From assembly GCA_023846275.1 (NCBI GenBank), contig JAIUJO010000226.1, positions 124,001-188,000 of the forward strand: a DNA stretch of 64,000 bases, given 5' to 3'. The first letter of the stretch is position 1, and the number at the start of each line of letters is the position of its first letter. The stretch comes from Vanilla planifolia (Eukaryota > Streptophyta > Magnoliopsida > Asparagales > Orchidaceae). The translations under genes and the position numbers were made by a program. Positions 13,584 to 25,985 of the stretch are shown here, piece after piece. Under the pieces are notes generated by a model, which had not been told where the DNA came from, ran no database searches, and saw only the letters and a program-made list of their open reading frames with translations.

Positions 13584-16500
13584 GTTTGTGGTTCGTCTAT
13601 GTATGCGTGTGTGCATGTGCATATGTGTGATTATGCATGTCTATGTTTTTATACATGTGGGTGTGGGTATGTCTATGCATGTTTTTGCTTGTGTGTACTG
13701 ATGTACTTGTGTTTGTGTGTGCACATGCATGTGTACATTGTTCGTGTGGTGCATACATGCACATGTGTGTGCATATGTGTCTATGAGTTTGTGTGGGCAT
13801 GTGGTTTTATATGTATGTGTGTGCTTGTATGTGTTAGTATGTGTGTGCATGTGCACGTGTGAGAGTTTATATTCATGTAAGTGTGTGTGTGTGTGTTTGT
13901 ATGTATTCACAAGTGTTTGCTTGAATGTGGATGTGTGTGTGTGCATACACAAGTGTGTGACTATGTGTGTGCATTTACACATGTGTGTGTCTATTTATGC
14001 ATGCTTATGTGTGTGTGCTGTGCATGAGGGTGTGTTTTTAGGTATGTGCCTGCATGTAGGTGGATGTCTTCTTGAGAACTTGCATATTTGAAAGTTTAGT
14101 CTTGTGCACTTGTGCATGTATGTTTGTGTGTGTTGTCGTGTGCATTCTTGTGTGACCTATATTCATGTGTGTTGACATGCATGTGCATGTGTAAGTGAGT
14201 GCAAATGTATGTGTGCACATGTGTGGGCTTGTGTGTGCATGTTCATGTGAGTGTGCATGTGTTTGTGTGTGCATGTGCGTGTGTAAGGGTGTGTGTAAGT
14301 GTGTGTGTGCACATACTTATGTATATACACAAATGTGTGTGTGCGTGTGAGTGTGTGTTAGTTTTTGTGTGTGTTACTTTAGGTGTTTGTGTGTGTGCAC
14401 ACGTGAATGTGTGTGTGTGTTTATATGTGAGTGTATTTTCTATGTCTATGTCTATGTGTACACAATGGCATAGGTGTATATGTGCAGGTGTGTGTGTGTC
14501 AATGTGTGTTCATGTTAGTGTCTGTGTGCATGCGTATGTGTGTGTGTGACTGTGTGTCCAAACGGACACATGTGATTGTGTTTGTGTGCATGTTTATATG
14601 CATGTGTATGAGGGTGTGTGTGTGAGTCCATATGCATGTATGTTTGCATTTGAGGGCATGTGTGTATTTGTGTATGCATATGTGTGTGTGCATATGTGTG
14701 TGTTCCTACATGTGTGTGAATATATGTGTGTATGTGTGTGTGTGCATTTGGTTGAATGAGTGAGCATTTGTGCGTGTGCAATCACATGTGCATTTATATG
14801 TGTATATGTTCATATGTCTCATAGTGGTGCATGTCTTTGTGTGCATGTGCATGTGTATGTGTGTGTATAGTAGTGTGTTTTTGTGAATAAGAGCGTGTGT
14901 GACTGTTTGTACGAATGTGTTCTTATTTCTGTGTGTGTGCATGTGGGAGTAGGTGTGCATACGTACATGTGTGTGTACATGTGTGCCTATAATGTGTCTA
15001 TGTACAAGTGTGACTTTGTGTGCATGTGTGTGCTTATGTGTGTGTACGTGTGTGCATGTTTATGAGTGCAAGCATGCATGCAAGTGTGTGTGCATGTGTG
15101 TTTGTTTATATGTATTCATGATTATATGGGTATGTGTACATGTGAATGTACATGTGTGTGAGTGTCATTATGTGTCAATGTATATTTGTGTGGAGGTGTG
15201 TTTGTGTATGTGTATGTGTGCATTAATATGAAAGCATATGTATTTTTATGTGTGTGCATGTGTGTGTGTGTGTTTGCGAGCATGTACAAATGTGAGTGCG
15301 TTCACACATCTGTGTGTATGGGTGTGAGCAAGTATATGTGTGAGAATGTCGACATGTATGTGTCCGCACATGTGTGTGTGTGCACATGCATGTGTGGTTG
15401 TATGGGTGTGAATTTGTATGTGTGTGAATTTGTATGTGGGCATGTGTGATTATGAGTGTCAATGTCTATATGTGTTTGCATGTGTGTGTATGCATGCATT
15501 TATGTGTGGGTATTTTTGTGTGCATGTGTGAGTGTGTGTGTGTGTTCATTTAAGAGTAAGTGTGTGTGTGTGTGTGCATATTTGAGTTTGTCTATGTGTG
15601 CATGTGTGAATTTGTGTATGTTTGTGCTTGTACATTCATGTTTGTGTATGTGTTTGTGTGTTTTTGAGCATGTGTGTGCATCTATGTCGATGTATTTCTA
15701 TGTGTGTGTGATCAAGTGTGTATAGGTGTGCTAGTGAGTGCGTATGTGTGTGTGTATGTATCTTTGAGTGCCCTTATGTTGGTGTATGCATTCTTATTTT
15801 TTTGTGTGCTTATGACTATGCTTGTACGTATGGTTGTGTAGTCACACTTGCGTGTGTACAAGTGTTTTGGCTTTTGTGTGTATGTATTTGTTTGTGTGGT
15901 GATTATGCTTATGTATGTGCATGCATGTGCATGTCTGTGCATGTATGTGCTTGAGTCTTCATTTGTGTGTGCATGTGTGAGCACATGTGTGTACACCTCT
16001 TTGTGCATGTGTTTGTATGTTTATGTGTACTTGCGAGTGTGGGTGTGTGTGTACACATGTGTGTGCGTGCATGTTTGTGTGTGTTTTTGGGCAAGTGTGT
16101 GTGCATTTATATGCAAGTGTGTGCATGTGTGTGTATGTGTGTGGGTAGGTGTATATGGGTGGGTGTGTGTGTTTTTGTGTATGTGGGTGTGTACATGGTT
16201 TGCCTGTGTGCATGTGGGTGTACACATGTGCACTAGTATGTGTGCATTCATTTGCATGTGTAGATGTGTACATGTCCGTGTGTGCCTGATCATGTGTGAA
16301 TGTGAGTGTGCGTATGTGTATGTGTGCACATGTGATTATGTGAGTGTTTGTGTGGGAGTTTACTATGTGTGCTTTTCTGCATTTTTTGTCTGATTGTGGT
16401 GGTTTGGTTATGTGTGTGTTTATGTGTCCTTATATGTGAATGCATGCATGCATATGTGCTTGAGTGTGCATGTAATTTTGTACTTGAGCCAATGCATTTG

Positions 16501-19500
16501 TTTTCCTATGTGTTTATATATTTGTGTGTGTGAACATGCATGTGTGGCTATACATATGCATTTGTATGTGTGCACATGTGTGAGTGTTTCATACATGTGC
16601 ATGGATGCATGCGATTGTGCTTGTGTGTGGGTCTTTGCATACATCTGAATATGTGTCTATATGTGTGTGCATCTAGATAGGGGTGCATATGTATGCATGT
16701 GTGTGTTCATTTGGGCATGTGCCTGCATATATGTGTGTGTGTTGTTGTGCATGTGGACATGCACAGAATGTGTGTGGATGCATGTTTGTGTCTATATTCA
16801 TGTGCATAGGAGTGTGTGGGTGTTTATATCCATGCAAGCATGCTTATGTATGTGTGTGACCATCATTTTGTGTGTGATTGTGTGCATGCTAACACATATG
16901 TATGTGTGTGGGTTGTATGTTCATCCATTTGTGCATATGTGGATGTCCATGTGTGTGATTGTGCTTTTGTGTTCTTTTGTTGTGTGCATGTGTGTGTGCA
17001 TGCATGTGTGCATATCAGTTGCTAGTGTATATGTGCATGTGTGTACTTGCATGTGTGGGTGTGTGTATATGTGTTTGAGTGTACATCAGTGTGTTTGCTT
17101 GGGCATGTGCTTTGCATGTACATGTGCACATGCATTTATGTGTAAGTGTGTGTGTGCATATGTGCACATGCTTGTTTGTGTGTGAGTGTGTGTGAATGTG
17201 GGTGTATGTGAATGTGTGTGTAGTTTTACATGTGTTTCTATGTGTGCATGTGTGTGAGTGAGTGTGAGTGTGTATCTTTGGTCATGTGTTTGTGAACCAT
17301 TGTGTGAGTGTGTGCATGTGCATTTATTTTAGTGCTTATGTATATACATTAATGTATGAATGTATGTGTCTATGTGTGCATGCTTTTGTAAGTGGTGCAA
17401 GTGTGTGTATGGATGTGTTGGTGTCTGTACATGTCTACATTTAATTTTGTATGTGTATGTGCATATGTATGCATGGGTGCCAACAAATGTGCATGTGTGA
17501 GTTTGTGCTTGAAAGTATCCATGCATGCATGTGTGTATGCATGTTTCTATGAGTGTGTGTTTTGTGTGTGCTTATTTGTTAGTGTGTATTATATGTGTTC
17601 TTATGTTTGTGTAAGTGTGCATATGTGTTTCTGCATGTATGCATGTGTGTGAACATGCACATGTGCAAGCAAGTGTTTGTGTAGGTGCATGTGTGTGTGG
17701 TTATGCATCCATGTGCATGCATGTGTGACTATGCATGTAGGTGTGTGTGTGTGTGTGCATGCTTGGGTGTGTATATGTCTATGTGACATGTATGTGTGCA
17801 TGTGCTTGTGCAGTTTAGTGTGTGTGTGTGTGTCTGAGCATGTGCTTGTGTGTGTGTTTGTGTTTGCATGCATGTTCATGTTTTTGTACACATGTGTGTG
17901 CATGTTTATGTGTATATTTGTGAGCTTGTGTGTGTATATTTTTGTGGCTGTGCATGTGAATGTGCATGCATATGCATGTTTGTTTATATGCATTGCATGC
18001 GCGTGTATGTATGTGTAGATGTGCACATGTGTGTGCATGTGTGTATGTGTTCGAGTATGTGACTATGCCAATGTAGTTTGGTGTGTGTGTGTGTCAATGT
18101 GTGTACATGTGTTTTTGTGGTTGTGCATGTGTGTGTCTTTGCATGAGTCTATGTCCATGTGCATGATTGTGTGTGTTTGTTTGAGCCTTTGCATGTGTAT
18201 CTGTGTGTGTATTTTATGTGTGAGTGTGTGCTTGTGTGTCTATGTGTGTGTGTATGTGTATGTCCACCTGTGTGTGCCATTGTGTGTGCATGTGTGTTCA
18301 CATTTGCTCTTGTCTTTGTACGTGCGTGCATGCTTATGTGTCTCAATGTATGTGCAAGAATAAGTGTGAGTGTATTCATGTGTTTGTGTGCACATGTGCA
18401 CATGTTTACATTTTTGCATGCATGCATGTATGTTTTCATGTTAATGTGGGTGTTTGTGTGTTTGTTTTTTTGTGTACATGTGTGTGCACGTGTGTGTGTG
18501 TGTGTTCATAGATGCATGATGCACTTGTGTGAAAACATGCATGTGCATGAATGCATGTGTTTGTCAGTGTGGATGTGTGTTTATGAATGCATGTGTTTAT
18601 GTATGTGATTATTTTTACATGATGATAGTTGTGTGCATATGGGTGTGCATGTATGTGTGTCCATGCATGTACACATATGTGTGTGCTTATGTGTGTGAGT
18701 GAGCTTGTGTGTTTGTGTATGTATGCATGCAATCATAAGGGTGTATCCATGCAATTGTGCTTGCATGTGTGTGTGTTGGTGTGTGTGTGTATTTGTATTT
18801 TTCCTTGTGTTCTTATGAGCATGTGTGGATGTACATGTGTATTTGTTTGTGCGTGTGTGTGGTTGTTTGCATGTGTGTGTGCATGTGTCTATGTATGCAC
18901 ATTTGTGTAGGTGAGAGCCTATGTATGTGTGCACAAGTTTGTGAGAATATGAGTGCATATGTGTGTGTGTGCTTGTGTGAGAATATGTATGTGTGCTTAT
19001 GCATGCATGTATGTGTGTGTGTATGTTTGCATTTGTGCATGTGCAAGCTTATGCGAGTGAATGCATGTGTGTATGCATCTATGTGTGAGAATATGTGTGC
19101 TTCCATGTGTGAGAATGTGTGCTGAATGCATGTGTGTGTCTATACACAATGTTTGTGTGTATTTGTGAATTCTTTTGTGTGTGCATGTGTGTAGTTGTGT
19201 GTGTATATGCGCATGCTTATGTACACTAATGTATATGCATGGGCATGTGTGCATGCCTATATGTGTGGTACCTTATGGGTGTGTGTGTGCATGAGTGTAT
19301 GTTTGTGGGCACATGTATATGTTTGTGTGTGCATGCATGTGTGTGTGTTTGTGTGCATGTGAGTGTGTATGTGTGCATGCATATGTATTGAGTCCACACA
19401 TGTGTGCATGGGAGTGTGCATGTGTGTGTGTGCATGTGTCTCTTTGTGTGTGATTGAGTGCATCCTTGTGAATGTGTGAGGGTGCATGTATGTGTGTGTG

Positions 19501-22500
19501 TGTGCATATGTACATTCATGCATGTTTGTGTATGTGCATGTGTCTTTATGATTGTTTATATATGCATGTGCATGTGTGTGTGCATGTATGTGTGCATGTG
19601 AATGTGTAAGTATGCATCTGTAGATTTGTGTGTATGTGTGTTTTTATATTTGTTTGTGTGTGCAAGTGTGTTTGTGTTTGTGGGTATGTGTGTTTGTGTG
19701 CACATCTGCTTATTTGTTTGTGTGTGTCTACTTGTGTTTGTGCATGTTCATGCAAACATATGTGTGAGCTTATGTGTATGCATTTGCTTGTGTGTGCATA
19801 AGTACATGCATATGTGTGCGGGCATGAATGCTTGTGTGAGCATGGGTGCATGTGAGTGTATGTACATTTCTTTGAGTGTGCTTGTTTGTATGGTTGTGTG
19901 TGCATGTGGTTGTGTCAATGTGTGTGCATGTGGGTGTGTTTATGCTTGAGTGTGCATGCACGCATGCACATTTTCATATGTGTTTACATTTGCAAGTGTA
20001 TTCATATGTATGTGTGTTTGTGTATACTAACATGTGTTTATTTGTGTTTGTGCATGTGTGTTTTTGTGTGCATGTGTGTGAGCATCTAATTGTGTTTGTG
20101 TGTGTGAGCATGGTTGTGTATTATAGTTACATATGTGTGTGCATGTGCAAGCATGGTTATATATCTGTGCAAGTATGCTTGTGCAATCATGCACATAAGC
20201 ATGTGAGTTTTTGTGCTTATGTAGCTATGTTTGTTTGTGTTGGTGCGTCCATTGGTAGGAGTGTGTGTTGTTGTGTGTGCATCTTTTTGTGTATGTGTGC
20301 ATTTGCATGTGTGTTAGTGTATGTGTGTGTGTTTTTGCTATGTCTATGTGTGCATGTGTGTGCGAGTGTGTGTGTGAGGTTGAGCATGTTTGTGAGCATC
20401 TATGCATGTTTTCATATATGTGTATGACCAAGTTTGTGTTTATTCATGTCGTTGGTGTGTGCAAATGTATGTGTGTGTTCTTTAGATGTGTGTACATGCA
20501 TGCATGTGCTTGTGCATGTATGTTTGTGTGTTGGATGGGTCTGGGTGCATATATGTGTGTGTGTGTTTGTGCATTTGCATACCTATGTCCACATGATGGC
20601 TTGCATGTATTTATGTGTTCAAGCATATTTGTGTGTGTATGTTTATGTGTGTGTGTGTGTGCTTGTGTGTGCAGGCACATGCTCAAGTGTGTGTATGAGT
20701 GTGCGTGCATGTAAAGAGCATGTGAGTGTTTGTGGGTTTGTGTATTCAGATGTGTGTGTGTGTGTGGTTGTGTGCAGCATGTGTGTCCATGTTTGTGCGT
20801 GTGTGTCTACTTGTTTGTGCAAGTGTGCGTTCATCTATATGTGTGTGGATGTGTGTGCATGTGTGTGTTGTGTGTCTGAGGGGTAGTGAATGTGGGTGAT
20901 TTTCTATGCAAGCAAGCGTGCATGCCTAAGTGTGTTTGTATCTATGCATGTTTTTGTGCATGTTTGTAGATATGTTTGTCTGTATATATGCACACATGTG
21001 TGTGTTCATATGTATGCTTTTGAGTAGGTGCATATTTTTTTATGTGTGTATGCATATGAGTGCAGATATGTGTGTGCACAGGCATGCACATGCGTGTGTG
21101 TGTCTTTATGTGTGTGTTTGCTAATTTGTGTATCAATGTGTGTGTAGTTAAATGTGCACATGTGTATGGGTATGCATGCATACGTGTGAAGGTGTGTACA
21201 TGTGTCTCTATGTGTGTTTGTAGGTTCTTGTGTGCTCGTGCATGTGTCTCTATTGTGTGTTTGAATGCATGATTGAGAATGTGTGAGAGTTTATGTGTAT
21301 GTGTGTGCTTTTGTGCATGTGTAGGCATGTCCATGTGTTCTGTTGCACATGAATGCATGTGTGGGTGTTTATGTCATCTTTGTATCTGTGCATGTGTGTG
21401 TGCATGCATGCATGTGAGTATTTATGCATATGTATTGGAGTGTATGCTTGCATTTGTTGGTGCATACAAGAGTGTGTGCATGTGTGTGTTGGTGTGTGTG
21501 AGTGCATGCATGTGGGTGTGCACGTGTTCTTAGTCATGTGTATATGTGTGTGTGTGTGAATGTGTGTGCATGTGTGTGCATGTGCATGTGGGTTTCCATG
21601 TGTACACATGTGTGCTCTTGTGTGTGCATGTATGTGTGTGTGTAAGTGTGTGTGCATGAGTTCTGCACATGTGCGTTTGCATTTGCATGTGTGTGTAAGA
21701 GTATGTGCATGTGTGCGCATGAGTGCAAATGAGTGTTTGTGTGTGTGTGTGTGTATACATATTTTTGAATGGATGTATGCATGTAAGTGCATGTGGTCGT
21801 GAGTATATTAATGCATGTGCAAACATGACTTTGTGTGTGTGTGGATGTGTGTGTACATGTGTAAAAACATGTGTGTAAATGTTTGTTTGCACACTTGTGA
21901 CTTTATGTGCGACAGTGTATGCATCTTTTTGTGTATGTGAATGTTTATGGTAGTGTGTGTGTGTGTGAGTGCATGTCACTTGTATGTGTGTGTACATGTG
22001 CATGTCTGTGTATTTTGGCATGTGTGGTTATGCTTGTGTAGGCATCGGTTTGTGTAAAGGTGTGTGCATGTTTGTGTGTACGTGTGCATTTTCATGCATT
22101 TGTGCATATAAGTGTGTTTTTGCACGTATTCTTGTGCATGTTTCTTCAAGTGTGTGTGTTTCTGCACATTTGTGAGCATGTGCGAGTGTGTTCATATATG
22201 TGTGTGATCATGTTTGTGTTTATGTGTGTGGGTGTGTAAAAGCATGCCTATGTACATGTGTACATGTTTGTGCATTTGTGTTTGAGTGCACAATTACGTG
22301 TGAGCACTTTGTGTCTGTGCATCCTTGTGCGGCTTGTTTGTGCATATTTTTGTATTTTGCATCCATAAATATATGTTTGTTTGCATGTGTGCACGTGTGT
22401 GTGACTATATATGTGCATGCATTTATGTGTGTGTACAGGTGTGCAATTGTGCTTATGTGTATACGTGTGCTTATGAGCATGGGTGCACATGGAAATGTAG

Positions 22501-23087
22501 ACATGCATGCATGTTTGTTTGTGGGTGCATGTGGGTGCATTTGTGCTGGTGTGCATGTCTTGTAGTGCATGTAGATCTGTGTAGATGTGGGTGTGGCCAC
22601 TTATGTGTGCAAGTGTACATGTGAGAGTATGTGTGTGTGCATGTGTCAATTTGCATGTATGTGTCTATGTCTCTATGGAGTGGGTGTGGGTGTTTGTTGT
22701 GCATTTGTGTGTGTGTCTTCATGTGTAAATGTGTGCATATGTGCATGCATATGTGTGTAGATATGTGGGTGTGTGTTCATGTGTGGTAGCATGTGCAGGA
22801 GTGCCTATATGTACATGCATGCGTAAATGTGTAGATGTATTTATATTTTTGTACACATGGGTGCATGTGTTTGTGTGAGTGCATGGGTACACATGTATGT
22901 GTATGTGTGTTCATGTGTTCATATATTTGTGTGCGAGTGAGTGTTCTTGTGTGTGTGTGTATAAGCACGAGTAATTGTGGATTTGTGATCGTGCAGGTCT
23001 ATGTGTTAGTGTGCATGTCTACTTGTGTGTATGCATGTGTTTATGCAAATGTTTGTATTAGTGTGTGCATGTGTGTCTAATGTGTGT

Positions 23088-24545
23088 GCGTGTGAGTTCA
23101 TGTGCACATGTGTGTGTGTGTGTGTGAACAAGTGTGTTCAAGTGCATTTTTGTGTGTGTGAGTGCATGCACATGTATGCATGTGTGTGTGTGTGTGCTCA
23201 TCAATGTATTTAGATGCATGTGTCTAAGTGTGAGTAGGTATGTTCTTGTGTGTATGTGCCTTTGTGCACTATGCTTGTATGCATGTACATGTGCAAGTGT
23301 GTGCATGTGACTTTTTGAGAGTTTAAATGTATGTGTGCGTGGGTGTGTGTGCATTTGCATATGTGTCCATATGTGTTTGTGCTTGTTTGTGTGAAAGAGA
23401 GTGTGTGTGTGTTCGTGCTTGTGTATGATTGTGTGTATGCTAATGCTTTTGTATGTCTCAGTGTACGTCTTTGTGTGCTTGTGTGTGATTGGATGTGAGT
23501 GGTGCATGTGTGCTTTATGCATTCATATGTGGAGGTGTATGGGTTATTATGGGTTTTTGTGTGTTCGAATGCACATATATATGTTAATGCATTTTTGTAT
23601 ATGGTTATGTATATTTGCACATCCATGTGTGTGTGTTTCTATGCAATTGTGTGAGTCTTTGTGTTTGCTTGCATGCATGCATGTGTATGTCTGGATGCAT
23701 GTGTAGGTCTATGTGCATGTGTATGTGTGGTTGTGCATATATGTGTGTGAATGTATGTGTGTGTGTTTGTGTTTATGTGCATATGGACATGTGTGTTGGT
23801 GTTTATGTTGTTTTGTGTGCATGTGCACATGCACTTGCATGTATATGTGAGTGTGTGCATCTACTTATGCACATGTGTGTATGCATGCATGTGTGTGTGT
23901 AGATGTGTGAGTGTTTGTGTGTGTGTGCATATGTGCGTGAGTTAATGTGTGTCTATATTTGTGTGTGTGTATGCTCTTCTATGTTTTTGTGTGTGTTCAC
24001 ATGCATATGTGTTCTCAAGTATGCTTGTTTGTTTATGTTTTTGCATGTGCTTGTGTGCTTGTCTACGTGTATGTCTTTATATGTGTTTGCTTCTGTGGTA
24101 CATGTGTGTGTACTTTTGTGAGTGTGTATGTGTGTTTGATTGTCCATGGACACATACAAGTGTGTCTATGCTTGTGGGTATGTGTGTAGGTGTTTGTGTG
24201 TGAGTGTGCATGCATTTGTAGGTGCGCACATACATGTTCTTGTGTGTGTGTGTTGGTGAGGACATAGTGCATGTGTGGGTTTTTGTTGTGCTTGTGTACA
24301 AGCATGTTTATGTGTGTGTATGAGTGTGTTTGTGTGTGTGCGTGAATGTGCTTGGGCACGTGTGTGTGTGCACGTGTGCTTGTGAATGTGCATGTGTGTA
24401 TCTATGTGTATCTATATGTTTGGGTGTGTATTTGTATTCATGTATGTGTAAGAATTTGCAAGCATTTTTATGCTTGTGTGCATGCACATGCACTTATGTA
24501 GGTGCATGTATGTGCATGTGTGTGTGTGTTTATGTGTATTCGTGT
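23088..24545 (+). repeat. 1458-base segment present only in duplication copy 1
   Basis: Spacing between the two copies drops from 9051 (23051 against 32102) to 7593 (24571 against 32164), so 1458 bases of copy 1 have no counterpart in copy 2. The joint in copy 2 lies near 32135-32160. The word GTGTGC occurs at both edges in copy 1, which suits a deletion in copy 2 by slippage or recombination between short repeats. An insertion into copy 1 cannot be excluded, but the segment has no transposon ends and the same GT-rich composition as its surroundings. Confidence 0.85.
24141..24152. repeat. 12-bp perfect palindrome
   Basis: TGTCCATGGACA is a perfect palindrome within the copy-1-only segment of the GT-rich array. 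It stands out locally, but a match of this length is expected occasionally by chance in CATG-rich DNA. No function is inferred. Confidence 0.6.
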
Positions 24546-25985
24546 GCTTGTACATCTGTGTGTGTGTGTGTATGTTTGTGTGCATGCATATGTGTGTGTG
24601 ATTATGTTTGTTTTCATGATTATTTGCGTGTATGTGTATGTCCATGCATGGGCATGTGCACGTGTATGTGTGACTATATATGTTTGTTTGTGTGTGTGTG
24701 TGTATGTGTTTATATTTATTCGTGTGTGTATGTGCATGTGCATTCATTTGTACGTATGCATATGTGTGAGGGGGTGTGTTTGTGTGTGTGTGTCTATGTA
24801 TGTATGTGTATATGCATGTGTGTGGGTGCATTTGTGTGTGCATGCATCTTATTAGTGTATGTAGGTGTGTGAGTGAGTCAGTGTGTGCGGTTGTGAGGGC
24901 TTGCATGTGTAAATGGGTGTATGCCTGTACGTGTGCATGGGAGAGTGTGTGCATGTGCATGTTTTTGTGCATATGTGTGTATGCATGCATGAGTGTGTGT
25001 ATGCATATTCGTATGTGTGCATGCATGCATGATATAGGTGTGTGTGTGTGCATGTGTGTGTAGATGTGTGTGTATATGCATGCAAACTTGTGTGAATGTG
25101 TGTGTGCAAGTGTGCATAGGTGCCTGCATGCATGCTTGCATGTGGGTGCATGAATGCAAGTGTGTTTGCATGTGTGTATTTAGGTTTATTGAGTTATAGG
25201 TGTGTGCATGCATATATGTGTGTGTGTGCAAGCATGTGTGTTCACATGTTATGCACCTATGCGTGTGATTGTGTGTGGGTGCGTCTATGCATGTGTTTAT
25301 GTGTATATGCTTGTGTTTAGGTGGATATGTACGTGTGTATTTGTACGTGCATGCATGTGTGTCAGTGCGTGTGTACGGGTGCATGATTTCATGTGTTTTG
25401 TTGTGCCTATGTATCTATGAGTGTTCGTGTGTACATGTGCGTGGATACACATTGCATGCATTTGCTTGTGTATATTTGTGTGTGTGTGTGTGTCTACACA
25501 TGAATCTATGTTAGTATATATGCATGCATATGTGGCTACATGTGTGCATACATGTGTGTGCTTTTACTTGCATACATGCACGTGCATGTTTGTGTATGAG
25601 CATGTGTGTATGTTTGTTCTTGTGAGCAAGCACGTGCTTGTGCATCATTGCATGTGTGTTTTTGTCCATGTGTGTGTGTTGGGGTGTGTGTCTATGCTTG
25701 TTTATGAGTGCATCTATGTGTGTGTGCATGCTTGTGTTTGTGGGCATGGTTGTGTTTGTATGTATGTGTGCATGCATGCATGTCAAGTGTGTTTGTATGC
25801 ATGAATATGTATGTGTGTGTGTGAATGCATGTGCATAAATATACATATGTGTGTCTATGTGTGGGTGTACATATGTGTGTGTATGTCTACATACATGGGT
25901 TCATATGTGCATCTGGGAGTAGTTATGTGTTTATGTTCTGTTTGTGTGCCAACATGTGACTGGGTATGTGTGTGTGTGTGCATGC

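Larger units (their letters stand above)
1..17010 (+). repeat. Degenerate GT-rich simple-sequence array, left part
   Basis: This stretch is uninterrupted GT-rich sequence with no gene. The + strand consists of short GT runs broken by CAT, TAT, TTT and occasional CGT words, so purine-pyrimidine alternation predominates. Pure GT runs rarely pass 20 bases. Stop codons are scarce in all frames, so open frames of 60-210 codons overlap on both strands. On + they read as Cys/Val/Met/His-rich and on - as His/Thr-rich, which is simply the translation of GT and CA repeats. I found no splice pattern, promoter, tRNA or rRNA. I saw no long internal duplication in this part, although a self-alignment could reveal one. 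The array already fills the first base of the window, so its left end is not seen. Confidence 0.93.
17010..25985 (+). repeat. 9-kb tandem duplication, copy 1 (GT-rich)
   Basis: This segment is followed directly by a second copy. Paired landmarks in the two copies are GCTAGTGTAT at 17021/26004, GATGCATGAT at 18511/27536, GGTACC at 19267/28247, TGTCTGAGGG at 20873/29861 and GTAGATGTAT at 22831/31883. The spacing moves only between 8980 and 9052, reflecting small indels. A hand comparison of about 205 bases near 17340 found 8 substitutions, about 4%. Composition is like the flanks and there is no gene inside. Because the rest of the array does not align at this length, this is a true segmental duplication and not chance similarity of simple sequence. 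The ends are uncertain by a few tens of bases. Confidence 0.93.

Noticed and set aside
24412..25053. 213-codon His/Thr-rich open frame on -, resembling a histidine-rich protein
   Set aside because: CACACA and CATGCA repeats read as His-Thr and His-Ala in every frame. It sits opposite equally long + frames.
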